This document shows, piece after piece, positions 1 through 6,411 of a DNA stretch of 7,806 nt. Position 1 is the first letter of the stretch. Each line of letters opens with the position of its first letter. The DNA is from Thioalkalivibrio sp. (lineage in GTDB: Bacteria > Pseudomonadota > Gammaproteobacteria > Ectothiorhodospirales > Ectothiorhodospiraceae), in NCBI GenBank assembly GCA_007120575.1, contig SKNJ01000259.1, positions 1-7,806 on the forward strand. Reading direction: 5' to 3'. The notes beneath the pieces are model-generated. The model had not been told where the DNA came from and did no database searches. It worked only from the letters and a program-made list of their open reading frames with translations. A program made the position numbers and the translations under genes.

Positions 1-462
1 CCACTGGCGACCAGCCTGTTGCGGCGCGCCAGTGGTGGAAGCCTGGAACGGCTGGACACGGCAGCCCGCACGCGCCTGCGAGAGCACGACTGGCCGGGCA
101 ACGTGCGTGAACTGGCGAACGTGATGGAGCGTGCCGCCACCCTGCATGACGGCGTGCCGGGCGCGGAGGTGGGGCTGGAGTCGATCTGGCTGGATGCGGA
201 CCTGCTGGCACCCTGGACCGGTCGGCGTGCGGTGATCCGTGGCAAGTCTACGGCGGTCGGCGGTTCCGCGGGCGACGAAAATACGACGCCGATGCTGGAG
301 CAGACACTGCAGCATCAGGAGAGCCGGGTGATTCTGAATGTGCTCCGCGAGGCCGGCGGGAAACGCAAGGAAGCCGCGCAACGCCTGGGTATCAGCCCGC
401 GCACGCTGCGCTACAAGATCGCCCGTCTGCGGGAATCGGGTATCGCCGTCCCGGCTTCATGA
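1..462 (+). CDS. fleR: Sigma-54-dependent flagellar response regulator FleR/FlrC, C-terminal part (5' end outside window)
   Basis: Only the last 153 residues are present. The frame is open from base 1 to a TGA at 460-462, so the gene starts upstream of the window. Residues 31-38 read WPGNVREL, the diagnostic C-terminal motif of sigma-54 activator AAA+ domains. A linker of about 60 residues follows. The end is a Fis-type helix-turn-helix, with the segment KRKEAAQRLGISPRTLRYKI around residues 122-141. This HTH resembles that of FleR (Pseudomonas) and FlrC (Vibrio). Those proteins are phosphorylated by FleS/FlrB and open sigma-54 promoters of later flagellar genes. Location directly upstream of fliE matches fleS-fleR-fliE and flrB-flrC-fliE order. 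The receiver and Walker motifs are outside the window, so FleR versus another NtrC-family member rests on the HTH and context. The TTG at 19 is internal and not a start. Confidence 0.9.
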   Translation, partial: PLATSLLRRASGGSLERLDTAARTRLREHDWPGNVRELANVMERAATLHDGVPGAEVGLESIWLDADLLAPWTGRRAVIRGKSTAVGGSAGDENTTPMLEQTLQHQESRVILNVLREAGGKRKEAAQRLGISPRTLRYKIARLRESGIAVPAS

Positions 463-467
463 GCCAA

Positions 468-483
468 TGGCACAGGGCTTGCT
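468..483 (+). promoter_or_regulatory. Sigma-54 (RpoN) promoter of the fliE operon
   Basis: The bases TGGCACAGGGCTTGCT match the consensus TGGCAC-N5-TTGCW completely, with GG at 469-470 and GC at 481-482 in the correct spacing. It starts six bases after the fleR stop codon. Transcription is expected about 12 bases after the -12 C, near 494, leaving a leader of about 105 nt before the fliE ATG. In related bacteria fliE operons depend on RpoN with FleQ/FlrA. No convincing activator site was recognised here. Confidence 0.93.
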
Positions 484-598
484 TCTGGTTTTTTGGCGGG
501 ATGATGGTGGCCGCCTTTCCCGGATCCGCAGGGGAGAGGGAAGATAGGCACGCGAACATCAGGTGGCGGGTGGCGGAACGATCGAGAGGTTGGGCAGC
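484..598 (+). promoter_or_regulatory. fliE 5' leader, G-rich and potentially structured
   Basis: This stretch lies between the sigma-54 promoter and fliE. A run of six T at 489-494 sits at the predicted start site. Two alternative short stems can be drawn. One is GGCGG (495-499) with CCGCC (511-515). The other is CTTTCCC (515-521) with GGGAGAG (532-538), which contains one G-U pair. An 8-bp palindrome CGGATCCG lies at 521-528. GAGAGG at 584-589 is the fliE ribosome binding site, nine bases before ATG. A short open frame (501-602) runs through the leader. No function is established for these elements. Confidence 0.45.
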
Positions 599-602
599 AT
601 GA
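501..602 (+). other. Possible leader ORF (33 codons) ending on the fliE start codon
   Basis: ATG ATG at 501-506 opens a 33-codon frame that stops with TGA at 600-602, overlapping the fliE ATG as ATGA. The predicted transcript start near 494 leaves only about seven bases, GGCGGG among them, before the first ATG, so initiation would be almost leaderless. The predicted peptide is rich in Arg and Ala and has no recognisable domain. Third-position G/C is only about two-thirds, weaker than in the flanking genes. The exact stop/start overlap is what makes it notable; chance is a fair explanation. Confidence 0.2.
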
Positions 603-928
603 GCGAGATGCAGATTCAGAACGTGTTGCAGCAGATGCGCCAGTTGACCCAGGCGAACGGGGTCGAGGGCGTGCAGGGCGGCAATCAGCCGGCACGGGTG
701 GGCGGTGCGGATTTCCAGAACGTGCTGCGCGAGTCCCTGCGCGGGGTGAACGAGGTGCAGCAGCAGGCGAGCGATCTGCAGACCCGCTTCGAGCTGGGGG
801 ACGAGAATGTCAGCCTGCCTCAGGTGATGGTCGCGATGAGCAAATCCAGCATTGCGTTCGAGGCAACCAACCAGGTGCGCAACCGCTTGCTGAATGCCTA
901 TCAGGAAATCATGCGGATGCAGGTCTAG
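599..928 (+). CDS. fliE: Flagellar hook-basal body protein FliE (MS ring-rod junction)
   Basis: FliE is a small exported protein that joins the FliF MS ring to the proximal rod and is among the first substrates of the flagellar export gate. The product is 109 residues, close to the roughly 104-110 usual for the family. The C-terminal half holds the family signature, with VSLPQVMVAMSKSSIAFEAT at about 71-90 followed by a QVRNRLLNAYQEIMRMQV end. The ATG at 599 is chosen because GAGAGG (584-589) lies nine bases upstream and the length then fits. A GTG at 563 in the same frame would add 12 residues and lacks a good ribosome binding site. It is the first confident gene after the sigma-54 promoter at 468-483. 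Confidence 0.95.
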   Translation: MSEMQIQNVLQQMRQLTQANGVEGVQGGNQPARVGGADFQNVLRESLRGVNEVQQQASDLQTRFELGDENVSLPQVMVAMSKSSIAFEATNQVRNRLLNAYQEIMRMQV

Positions 929-942
929 GGAGACACGGATTA

Positions 943-1119
943 ATGGATATGGTGGCGCTTGAGTGGGTTGTGCGCGCGGAAAAGGCGCGGTGTCCGCAGT
1001 GCAGTCATTCTGCACAAGCGAGCTGCTTTGCGGTCAGCGGGCCGCATGGGGCGACGGCGTTTGGGTGTACATCCATCAATGGCTCCCTGGCCCGGGTGAT
1101 TGAAGGAGAACTTCGCTAA
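943..1119 (+). CDS. Candidate small protein, 58 residues with four cysteines, between fliE and fliF
   Basis: An ATG at 943 opens a 58-codon frame ending in TAA at 1117-1119, whose last A is the first base of the fliF ATG (TAATG). AGGGAGA at 927-933, overlapping the fliE stop, is a good Shine-Dalgarno sequence nine bases upstream. The frame therefore fills the whole fliE-fliF gap and would be coupled to fliF. The product has no signal peptide or membrane segment. It contains CPQC at residues 17-20, further cysteines at 28 and 42, and histidines at 22 and 35, which loosely resembles a metal-binding pattern. I recognise no family. Third-position G/C is about 64 percent, visibly lower than in fliF or fliG, so it may be an untranslated spacer or a recent gene. 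A hairpin (999-1015) lies inside it. Known fliE-fliF junctions usually carry no gene. Confidence 0.4.
   Translation: MDMVALEWVVRAEKARCPQCSHSAQASCFAVSGPHGATAFGCTSINGSLARVIEGELR
999..1015. repeat. Perfect inverted repeat in the fliE-fliF gap
   Basis: GTGCAG (999-1004) and CTGCAC (1010-1015) form a 6-bp stem with a 5-nt loop TCATT. No T-run follows, so it is not an intrinsic terminator. It could be an mRNA structure or a protein site, or simply lie within the small candidate ORF. Confidence 0.5.
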
Positions 1120-2795
1120 TGGCCGATTCGTCGCAATCTCTGCCCGCGGTGGTTTCGGATGGGATCCGGGAGATCGGTGGTATGCCCGCCGGGCGCCAGC
1201 TCGCGCTGATCGGCATGCTGGCCGGGGCGATCGTGCTGGTGGTGGCACTGGTCTATTGGGCGGTGCGGCCAACCTTTGTGCCGCTGTTTCCGCGCCTGGA
1301 TGGCGAGGAGGCCGCCGAAGTGGTTCAGGCCCTGTCGCAAGCGGGCATCGAATACAAGATCGATCCGGCGACCGGACAGGTCAAGGTGCCGCAGGGCGCG
1401 GTGGCCGAGGCCCGGTTGCAGCTGGCGGGGCAGGGGCTGCCGCGTTCCTCGGATCTGGGCTTCGAATTGCTGCAGGAGGAGACCGGTCTTGGTACCAGCC
1501 GGTTGGTCGAGGGCGCGCGTTTCCGCCGCGCGATGGAGGGCGAACTGGGTCGTACCGTGGCCTCGCTGGATTCGGTGGAACGCGCGCGCGTGCACATCGC
1601 CGAGGGTGAGCAATCGGTGTTCATCCGCGATCGCCAGCCAGCTTCGGCCTCGGTGGTGGTGCATCTGCGCGGGGGGCGATCCCTGAACGAGCAGCAGGTC
1701 GGGGCGATCGTGCATCTGGTGGCATCGAGTACCTCGGATCTGGAGCCTGAACGGGTTACGGTGGTGGATCAGCGCGGCAACCTGCTGACAGCGGACGGGA
1801 TGGATACCGGCTTGGGCGGTGCCACCGGCGATCGTCTCTCCTATACCCGACAGGTGGAGAATCGCTACGCCGAACGGATCCGGGACCTGATTGCGCCGCT
1901 CGTGGGACAGGACCAGGTCCGCGTGCAGGTGGCCGCGGATCTGGATTTCTCGCGCGTGGAACGCACCGAGGAGTTGTATGACCCGGACCGGATCACCCTG
2001 CGTTCGGAGCAGACCCGCGAGGATGAGCGCATTGGTGATGCGGGAGGGCCTGGTGGCGTGCCGGGTGCGCTGGCCAACCAGCCGCCGGAAGGCGGAGTGC
2101 TGGGCGAGGGTGAGGATGGTGATGGGGCCGCGGGCCGGACCCTGAACCGGAGCCGCTCCGATACCCGCAACTACGAGGTGGATCGGCGTATCGCGCATAT
2201 TCGCGAGGCGCCTGGCGAGGTGCGCCGGGTGTCGGCGGCGGTGGTGGTCGACTTTCGCGAGGGGGTCGGGGATGACGGCGAGATGCAGCAGGTCGCCCGG
2301 GATGCCGAGGAGCTGGGGCGGATCGAGGCCCTGGTGCGGGAGGCGATGGGCTTCAACGAAGCGCGTGGCGATACGCTGAACGTGGTCAGTGCGCCGTTCG
2401 AGGCGCCGGCGGAAATGATCGAGGAGGAGCCGCTCCCGTTCTGGTCGCAGTCCTGGTTCCTGGAGTTGATGAAGACGCTGGCGGGTCTGCTGGCGGCACT
2501 GATCGTGCTGCTGACCGTGATTCGGCCGGCCTTGAAGCACCTGATGAGTCGCCCAGCGGCGCCGCCACGCCGGAGCACCGAGCCAGAATATCCCGGTCTG
2601 CCCGGCGAAGGCGGGGAATCCGGCGGGTCCGGCGGTGTCCATGCCTCGGGCGGGTCGGCGATTGCCGCACTGACCGGCCCGCAGGGTCCGGACCAGCAGG
2701 AGATGGATCTGGAGACGGTGCGCGAGATGGTACGGGAGGATCCCAAGCGCGTGGCCCAGGTGATGAAGACGTGGGTGGGTGAAGATGGCCGATAG
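1119..2795 (+). CDS. fliF: Flagellar MS-ring protein FliF
   Basis: FliF builds the MS ring in the inner membrane and is the platform for the switch and export gate. The 558-residue product has the usual family length. A first transmembrane helix lies at about 28-48, after a short cytoplasmic N-terminus. The YscJ-like ring-building modules follow. A variable loop contains GGVPGALANQPPEGG around 312-326, typical of FliF. A second transmembrane helix is at about 447-469. The cytoplasmic tail starts with a Gly/Pro-rich linker (about 491-514) and ends in the FliG-binding segment, with REDPKRVAQVMKTWV at about 539-553. AAGGAG at 1103-1108 is a good ribosome binding site ten bases before the ATG. 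The ATG overlaps the stop of the small upstream frame. The 3' end overlaps fliG by 11 bases. Confidence 0.97.
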   Translation: MADSSQSLPAVVSDGIREIGGMPAGRQLALIGMLAGAIVLVVALVYWAVRPTFVPLFPRLDGEEAAEVVQALSQAGIEYKIDPATGQVKVPQGAVAEARLQLAGQGLPRSSDLGFELLQEETGLGTSRLVEGARFRRAMEGELGRTVASLDSVERARVHIAEGEQSVFIRDRQPASASVVVHLRGGRSLNEQQVGAIVHLVASSTSDLEPERVTVVDQRGNLLTADGMDTGLGGATGDRLSYTRQVENRYAERIRDLIAPLVGQDQVRVQVAADLDFSRVERTEELYDPDRITLRSEQTREDERIGDAGGPGGVPGALANQPPEGGVLGEGEDGDGAAGRTLNRSRSDTRNYEVDRRIAHIREAPGEVRRVSAAVVVDFREGVGDDGEMQQVARDAEELGRIEALVREAMGFNEARGDTLNVVSAPFEAPAEMIEEEPLPFWSQSWFLELMKTLAGLLAALIVLLTVIRPALKHLMSRPAAPPRRSTEPEYPGLPGEGGESGGSGGVHASGGSAIAALTGPQGPDQQEMDLETVREMVREDPKRVAQVMKTWVGEDGR

Positions 2796-3798
2796 CAACA
2801 AGTCAAGCCTGGAGGGCGCGGAGCGCGCGGCGGTGTTCATGATGAGCCTCGGCGAGGACGCGGCCGCCGAGGTGATGCGCCACATGGGTCCGAAGGAGGT
2901 TCAGCGGATCGGTTCCGCGATGGCCTCGATGGAGCGCATCTCGCGCACCGACGTGAATGCGGTGCTCAAGGAGTTCTCTACCCACGTGCAGGAACAGACT
3001 TCGTTGGGAGTGGGCGCGGACGATTATGTACGCAGCGTGCTGCAGAGCGCGCTGGGGGACGAAAAGGCCGGCGGTCTGATCGACCGAATCCTGCTGGGCC
3101 GCAATTCCAAGGGTATCGACGCGCTGAAATGGATGGACCCGCGGGCGATCGCCGACATGCTGCGCAACGAGCATCCCCAGATTGTCGCGATCGTGTTGTC
3201 CCACCTCGACGCGGACCAGGCCTCCGAGACCATGGTATACCTGCCCTCGCGGGTACAGGCCGATATCGTGATGCGAATTGCGACCCTCGACGGGATCCAG
3301 CCATCGGCGCTGCAGGAGCTGGACGAGATCCTGGATCGCCAGTTGTCGGGGAACAGTGCCAGCCAGACCTCGATGGTCGGGGGGCTGAAGACGGCCGCGA
3401 ACATCATGAACCTGATGGATGGCTCGCGCGAGGCCGAGATCATGGAGACGATCAAGGATAACGATGCCGATCTCAGTGGCAGGATCGAGGAACTGATGTT
3501 CGTCTTCGAAAACCTGATCGACATCGACGATCGCGGCATCCAGACCCTGATGCGCGAGATCTCCACCGAATCGCTGGTGCTGGCGCTGAAAGGCGCGGAC
3601 GACGAGCTCAAGGACAAGATCTTCCGCAACATGTCCAAGCGTGCTGCGGAGATGCTTCGCGAAGACCTGGAGGCCAAGGGCCCTGTCCGGGTCAGCGAGG
3701 TTGAGGGCGCCCAGAAAGAAATTCTGGCAGTGGCCCGGCGGCTGGCGGAGAACGGCGAGATCGTGCTGGGTGGCCAGGGTGGGGAGGCGATGCTGTGA
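2785..3798 (+). CDS. fliG: Flagellar motor switch protein FliG
   Basis: FliG forms the switch ring that binds FliF, interacts with FliM, and receives torque from the stator. The product is 337 residues, as expected. An N-terminal FliF-binding domain is followed by the middle-domain EHPQ motif at 129-132, a GG hinge at 199-200, and MFVF at 238-241. In the C-terminal domain the charged torque residues known in E. coli (K264, R281, D288, D289, R297) appear at a constant offset as K269, R286, E293, D294 and R302. One Asp is replaced by Glu, keeping the charge. ATG at 2785 is preferred, preceded by a G-rich stretch. A GTG at 2779 would add two residues and cannot be excluded. It overlaps fliF by 11 bases and fliH by 4. 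Confidence 0.97.
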   Translation: MADSNKSSLEGAERAAVFMMSLGEDAAAEVMRHMGPKEVQRIGSAMASMERISRTDVNAVLKEFSTHVQEQTSLGVGADDYVRSVLQSALGDEKAGGLIDRILLGRNSKGIDALKWMDPRAIADMLRNEHPQIVAIVLSHLDADQASETMVYLPSRVQADIVMRIATLDGIQPSALQELDEILDRQLSGNSASQTSMVGGLKTAANIMNLMDGSREAEIMETIKDNDADLSGRIEELMFVFENLIDIDDRGIQTLMREISTESLVLALKGADDELKDKIFRNMSKRAAEMLREDLEAKGPVRVSEVEGAQKEILAVARRLAENGEIVLGGQGGEAML

Positions 3799-4529
3799 CC
3801 CGGGCCTTGGGTGCCGATTCCGTGGAATACGACCCGTCGGCGCCGCGCTGGGAACCACCGGTCATCGGCGCGGATGGCGTGCAGGCGGCGCGCCGCCTGC
3901 CCACCGCCTCGGAGATCGAGGCGATCGAGGAAGAGGCCCGGCAGAACGGCTTTGAGAGTGGTTATGCCGAGGGCCATGCACTGGGCAAGCAGGAGGCCGA
4001 GAAGTCGGCGAAGGCGCGCAGCGACAAGACGCTGCGCGAGGCGGTGGCCGGGCTGGAAGCGGTCGCGAAGGGCCTGAACGATCCGCTGGCGGCTTCCGCC
4101 GAGGCACTGGAACCGGAACTGCTGGCGCTGGTGACTGCGCTGGCGCGGCAGGTCCTGCGGGTCGAGCTCGAGACCCGTCCGGAAGTGATCGAGTCGGTGC
4201 TGCACGAGGCGATGCAACAGCTACCGGGCCGCGACCGCCCGGTGCGGGTTTATCTCAACCCGGATGACCAGAAGATGGTCGAGCAATACGGCGAACGGTC
4301 CGAGCGTGACATCACCTGGGTGGTGGATCCTGAACTTCGCCGGGGCGGGTGCCGGGTGGAGGCGGGTGCGGGGGTAGTGGACGCGAGTCTGGAACGCCGT
4401 CTGCAACATGCTATCGAGGCGCTCTGGGGCGAGGAGCATCCGGCGCCGGGCCCCGAACGGGGCGCGCCGGAAGGCGACGAGCCGGCCGGCGCCGCGGAGC
4501 CTGGAGAGGATCATGAGCGCGCGGATTGA
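3795..4529 (+). CDS. fliH: Flagellar export ATPase regulator FliH
   Basis: FliH dimers bind the N-terminus of the FliI ATPase, restrain it, and tether it to the C ring. The 244-residue product starts with GTG at 3795, overlapping the fliG stop as GTGA, with GGAGG at 3783-3787 seven bases upstream. Residue W19 sits in a proline-rich N-terminal segment, comparable to the Trp residues of enteric FliH that contact the switch/gate. A GxxxG series (G52, G56, G60, G64), a known FliH hallmark, starts the long helical region. The conserved C-terminal V-ATPase E-subunit-like domain spans about 105-212. The last 30 or so residues are a low-complexity Pro/Gly/Glu tail whose DNA contains a strong inverted repeat. 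The gene overlaps fliI by 17 bases. Confidence 0.93.
   Translation: MTRALGADSVEYDPSAPRWEPPVIGADGVQAARRLPTASEIEAIEEEARQNGFESGYAEGHALGKQEAEKSAKARSDKTLREAVAGLEAVAKGLNDPLAASAEALEPELLALVTALARQVLRVELETRPEVIESVLHEAMQQLPGRDRPVRVYLNPDDQKMVEQYGERSERDITWVVDPELRRGGCRVEAGAGVVDASLERRLQHAIEALWGEEHPAPGPERGAPEGDEPAGAAEPGEDHERAD
4440..4470. repeat. Strong inverted repeat in the fliH 3' coding end
   Basis: CCGGCGC (4440-4446) pairs with GCGCCGG (4464-4470), and GCCCCG (4450-4455) pairs with CGGGGC (4458-4463). A 3-nt bulge CGG lies on the 5' side; the apical loop would open slightly because only AA separates the inner arms. A further 10-bp palindrome, GCCGGCCGGC, lies at 4481-4490. The structure is 42 bases upstream of the fliI ATG and codes for the non-conserved FliH tail. 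It could affect fliI translation or mRNA stability; that is inference. Confidence 0.6.
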
Positions 4530-5892
4530 CAAGCTGCACCAGGAAGGGCGGGAGCGCCTGGAACATGGCCTGCTGGACCGCTTGCAGCAATCCAGGGGAC
4601 GTCTGGATCGTGTGCATGCACCACAGTCGGAGGGGCGCCTTTCGCGTCTGACCGGTCTCACCCTGGAGGCCGAGGGGCTGCGGCTGCCGATTGGCGGACG
4701 GGCCCTGATTCATGGCGAGAATGGTGACCCCGTGGCTGCGGAGGTGGTGGGCTTCCAGAACGAACGAACCTTTCTGATGCCCGAGGAAGCGGCGGCCGGT
4801 CTGATCCCGGGGGCCAGGATCGAGCCGGTCGACACGCAGCGGGAGATCCCGGTCGGAGACGGTTTGCTGGGCCGGGTGATTGATGCGAACGGGCGCCCGC
4901 TGGATGGGCAGGGGCCGATCCGCGCCCACGAACACAGCACGCTGAATGGACGGCCGATCAATCCGCTGGAACGCGCCCCGGTGCGCGAGCCTCTGGATGT
5001 CGGGGTACGGTCGATCAATGGCCTGCTGTCGGTGGGGCGCGGCCAGCGCCTGGGATTATTCGCCGGTAGTGGGGTCGGGAAGTCCGTGCTGCTGGGCATG
5101 ATGACCCGTCACACCGAAGCCGACGTGATTGTGGTCGGCCTGATCGGCGAACGTGGCCGCGAGGTGAACGAGTTCATCCACGAGATCCTGGACGCAGAGG
5201 CGCGACGCCGGACGGTGGTGGTCGCGGTACCGGCGGACCAGTCACCGTTGCTGCGTCAGCACGGGGCCTGGGTGGCCACCACGGTCGCCGAATCGTTCCG
5301 CGACCGGGGGCTGAATGTGTTGCTGCTGATGGATTCCCTGACCCGATTTGCCCAGGGTGCGCGCGAAATCGCAATGGCGATCGGTGAGCCACCGGCCTCC
5401 AAGGGCTATGCCGCGTCGGTGTTCGCGCGTCTGCCGCAACTGGTCGAGCGGGCGGGTAACGGTAATGTCGGCGGTGGCTCGATTACCGCGTTCTATACCG
5501 TGCTGGCGGAGGGCGATGACCAGAACGACCCGATCGTGGACGCGGCACGGGCGATCCTGGACGGCCACGTCGTGCTGTCGCGCGAGGTGGCCGAAACCGG
5601 GCGTTACCCGGCGGTGGACGTGGGGGCGTCGATCTCGCGCGTCATGTCGGCGCTGATTGCACCGGAGCACGAAAAAGCGGCGCGTCGATTCCGCGATCTC
5701 GCATCCACCTACGCGCGCAACCGCGACCTGATCGCGGTGGGTGCCTACCGTAAGGGCGCGGATCCGCATCTGGACGACGCGGTGGCGATGCACGAACGAC
5801 TGGAGGCCTACCTGGCGCAGGGGCGCGAGGAGGCAATCGGCTTCGGGCAGGCCCGCGACGAGCTGCTGGCGCTGCTCGGGGGGGCAGCATGA
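4513..5892 (+). CDS. fliI: Flagellum-specific export ATPase FliI
   Basis: FliI is the F1-beta-like hexameric ATPase of the flagellar type III export apparatus. It acts with FliH and FliJ at the cytoplasmic face of the export gate. The product is 459 residues, close to the family norm. After an N-terminal FliH-binding region, the beta-barrel domain is followed by Walker A AGSGVGKS at 184-191. The catalytic glutamate is E213 in [13 protein letters not shown], and Walker B LLLMD is at 270-274, followed by [20 protein letters not shown]. The ATG at 4513 is chosen over in-frame upstream starts such as 4408 because GGAG (4503-4506) lies six bases upstream and the length then fits. It overlaps fliH by 17 bases and fliJ by 4 (ATGA). 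Confidence 0.97.
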   Translation: MSARIDKLHQEGRERLEHGLLDRLQQSRGRLDRVHAPQSEGRLSRLTGLTLEAEGLRLPIGGRALIHGENGDPVAAEVVGFQNERTFLMPEEAAAGLIPGARIEPVDTQREIPVGDGLLGRVIDANGRPLDGQGPIRAHEHSTLNGRPINPLERAPVREPLDVGVRSINGLLSVGRGQRLGLFAGSGVGKSVLLGMMTRHTEADVIVVGLIGERGREVNEFIHEILDAEARRRTVVVAVPADQSPLLRQHGAWVATTVAESFRDRGLNVLLLMDSLTRFAQGAREIAMAIGEPPASKGYAASVFARLPQLVERAGNGNVGGGSITAFYTVLAEGDDQNDPIVDAARAILDGHVVLSREVAETGRYPAVDVGASISRVMSALIAPEHEKAARRFRDLASTYARNRDLIAVGAYRKGADPHLDDAVAMHERLEAYLAQGREEAIGFGQARDELLALLGGAA

Positions 5893-6335
5893 ACCCGGAA
5901 CGCCTGGAACGGCTATTGCGCGTGCGCCGTATCGAAGAGGGCGAGGCTACCCGCGAACTGGGCGAACGCCTGCAACAGGTGGACGCGATGGAGGCTCAGC
6001 GCGACAAGCTCGAGTCCTACCAGCGGGAGTATCTCCAGGCAAGCCTCCCGGAAAGCGCCAATGCACTGAAGTGGCTTGCCGGGATGCGCGAGCAGCTCAC
6101 TAACGCCCTGGAGCAGCAAGACCTGCGGATCCAGGCGGCCGCTACGCGGGTCGAGGAGGCGCGGCAAGTATGGGTTGAACGGCATCGCAACAGCATGTCG
6201 CTGGAGAAACTTCTGGAACGCCATCACGCGCATGCCCGCTACCACGAACAGCGTCGACAACAGCTGGAGCAGGACATGTGGGCCACGCGTCAGGTACATG
6301 CAAACGCGGCCGCGGAGACTTGGCAGGAATCTTGA
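5889..6335 (+). CDS. fliJ: Flagellar export chaperone/ATPase stalk protein FliJ
   Basis: FliJ is the coiled-coil stalk that sits in the FliI hexamer, contacts FlhA, and helps rod and hook substrates enter the gate. The 148-residue product has the family's usual length and is almost entirely predicted helix rich in Glu, Gln and Arg, with heptad-like spacing over about 4-50 and 65-130. Sequence conservation in FliJ is weak, so identification rests on length, coiled-coil character and position directly after fliI. The ATG at 5889 overlaps the fliI stop as ATGA, with a G-run at 5879-5884 acting as ribosome binding site. The TGA at 6333 is followed by a short direct repeat, GAATAAG twice (6334-6340, 6342-6348). 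Confidence 0.9.
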   Translation: MNPERLERLLRVRRIEEGEATRELGERLQQVDAMEAQRDKLESYQREYLQASLPESANALKWLAGMREQLTNALEQQDLRIQAAATRVEEARQVWVERHRNSMSLEKLLERHHAHARYHEQRRQQLEQDMWATRQVHANAAAETWQES

Positions 6336-6348
6336 ATAAGTGAATAAG

Positions 6349-6363
6349 GCTGTTACGAACAGC
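6349..6363. repeat. Perfect hairpin 1 in the fliJ-fliK gap
   Basis: GCTGTT (6349-6354) and AACAGC (6358-6363) form a 6-bp stem with a 3-nt loop ACG, 13 bases after the fliJ stop. No T-run follows. Confidence 0.55.
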
Positions 6364-6369
6364 GCATGG

Positions 6370-6391
6370 GACCGGGCGGCATGACCCGGTC
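6370..6391. repeat. Perfect hairpin 2 in the fliJ-fliK gap
   Basis: GACCGGG (6370-6376) and CCCGGTC (6385-6391) form a 7-bp stem with an 8-nt loop, just upstream of the fliK ribosome binding site (AAGAGG, 6398-6403). No T-run follows, so it is unlikely to be a classic terminator. No promoter was recognised in the gap, so fliK is probably still read from the fliE transcript. Confidence 0.55.
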
Positions 6392-6411
6392 GAGACCAAG
6401 AGGTGTGCAAC

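Noticed and set aside
563..598. Upstream GTG start for fliE adding 12 residues
   Set aside because: ATG at 599 has a well-placed GAGAGG and gives the normal FliE length; the extension matches nothing in the family.
1122..1129. GCCGATT-like element resembling a sigma-28 -10 box at the fliF start (also near 2788 and 7690)
   Set aside because: No TAAA-type -35 element occurs at the right spacing upstream at any of the three; at fliF and fliG it is simply the start codons for Ala-Asp.
1116..2885. Very long open frame (589 codons) on the minus strand opposite fliF
   Set aside because: It mirrors fliF codons almost exactly; the product is His/Arg/Gln-rich low-complexity sequence with no recognisable domain. 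This is the usual antisense artefact of GC-rich coding DNA. The same applies to minus-strand frames at 2803-3858, 3024-4217, 5913-6983, 6142-6897 and 7008-7796.
4408..4512. N-terminal extension of fliI starting at 4408
   Set aside because: The added residues are Arg-rich and out of frame with fliH coding; ATG at 4513 has a ribosome binding site and gives the normal FliI length.
6349..6391. Intrinsic terminator between fliJ and fliK
   Set aside because: Two hairpins are present but no T-run follows either one, and fliK has no recognisable promoter of its own.
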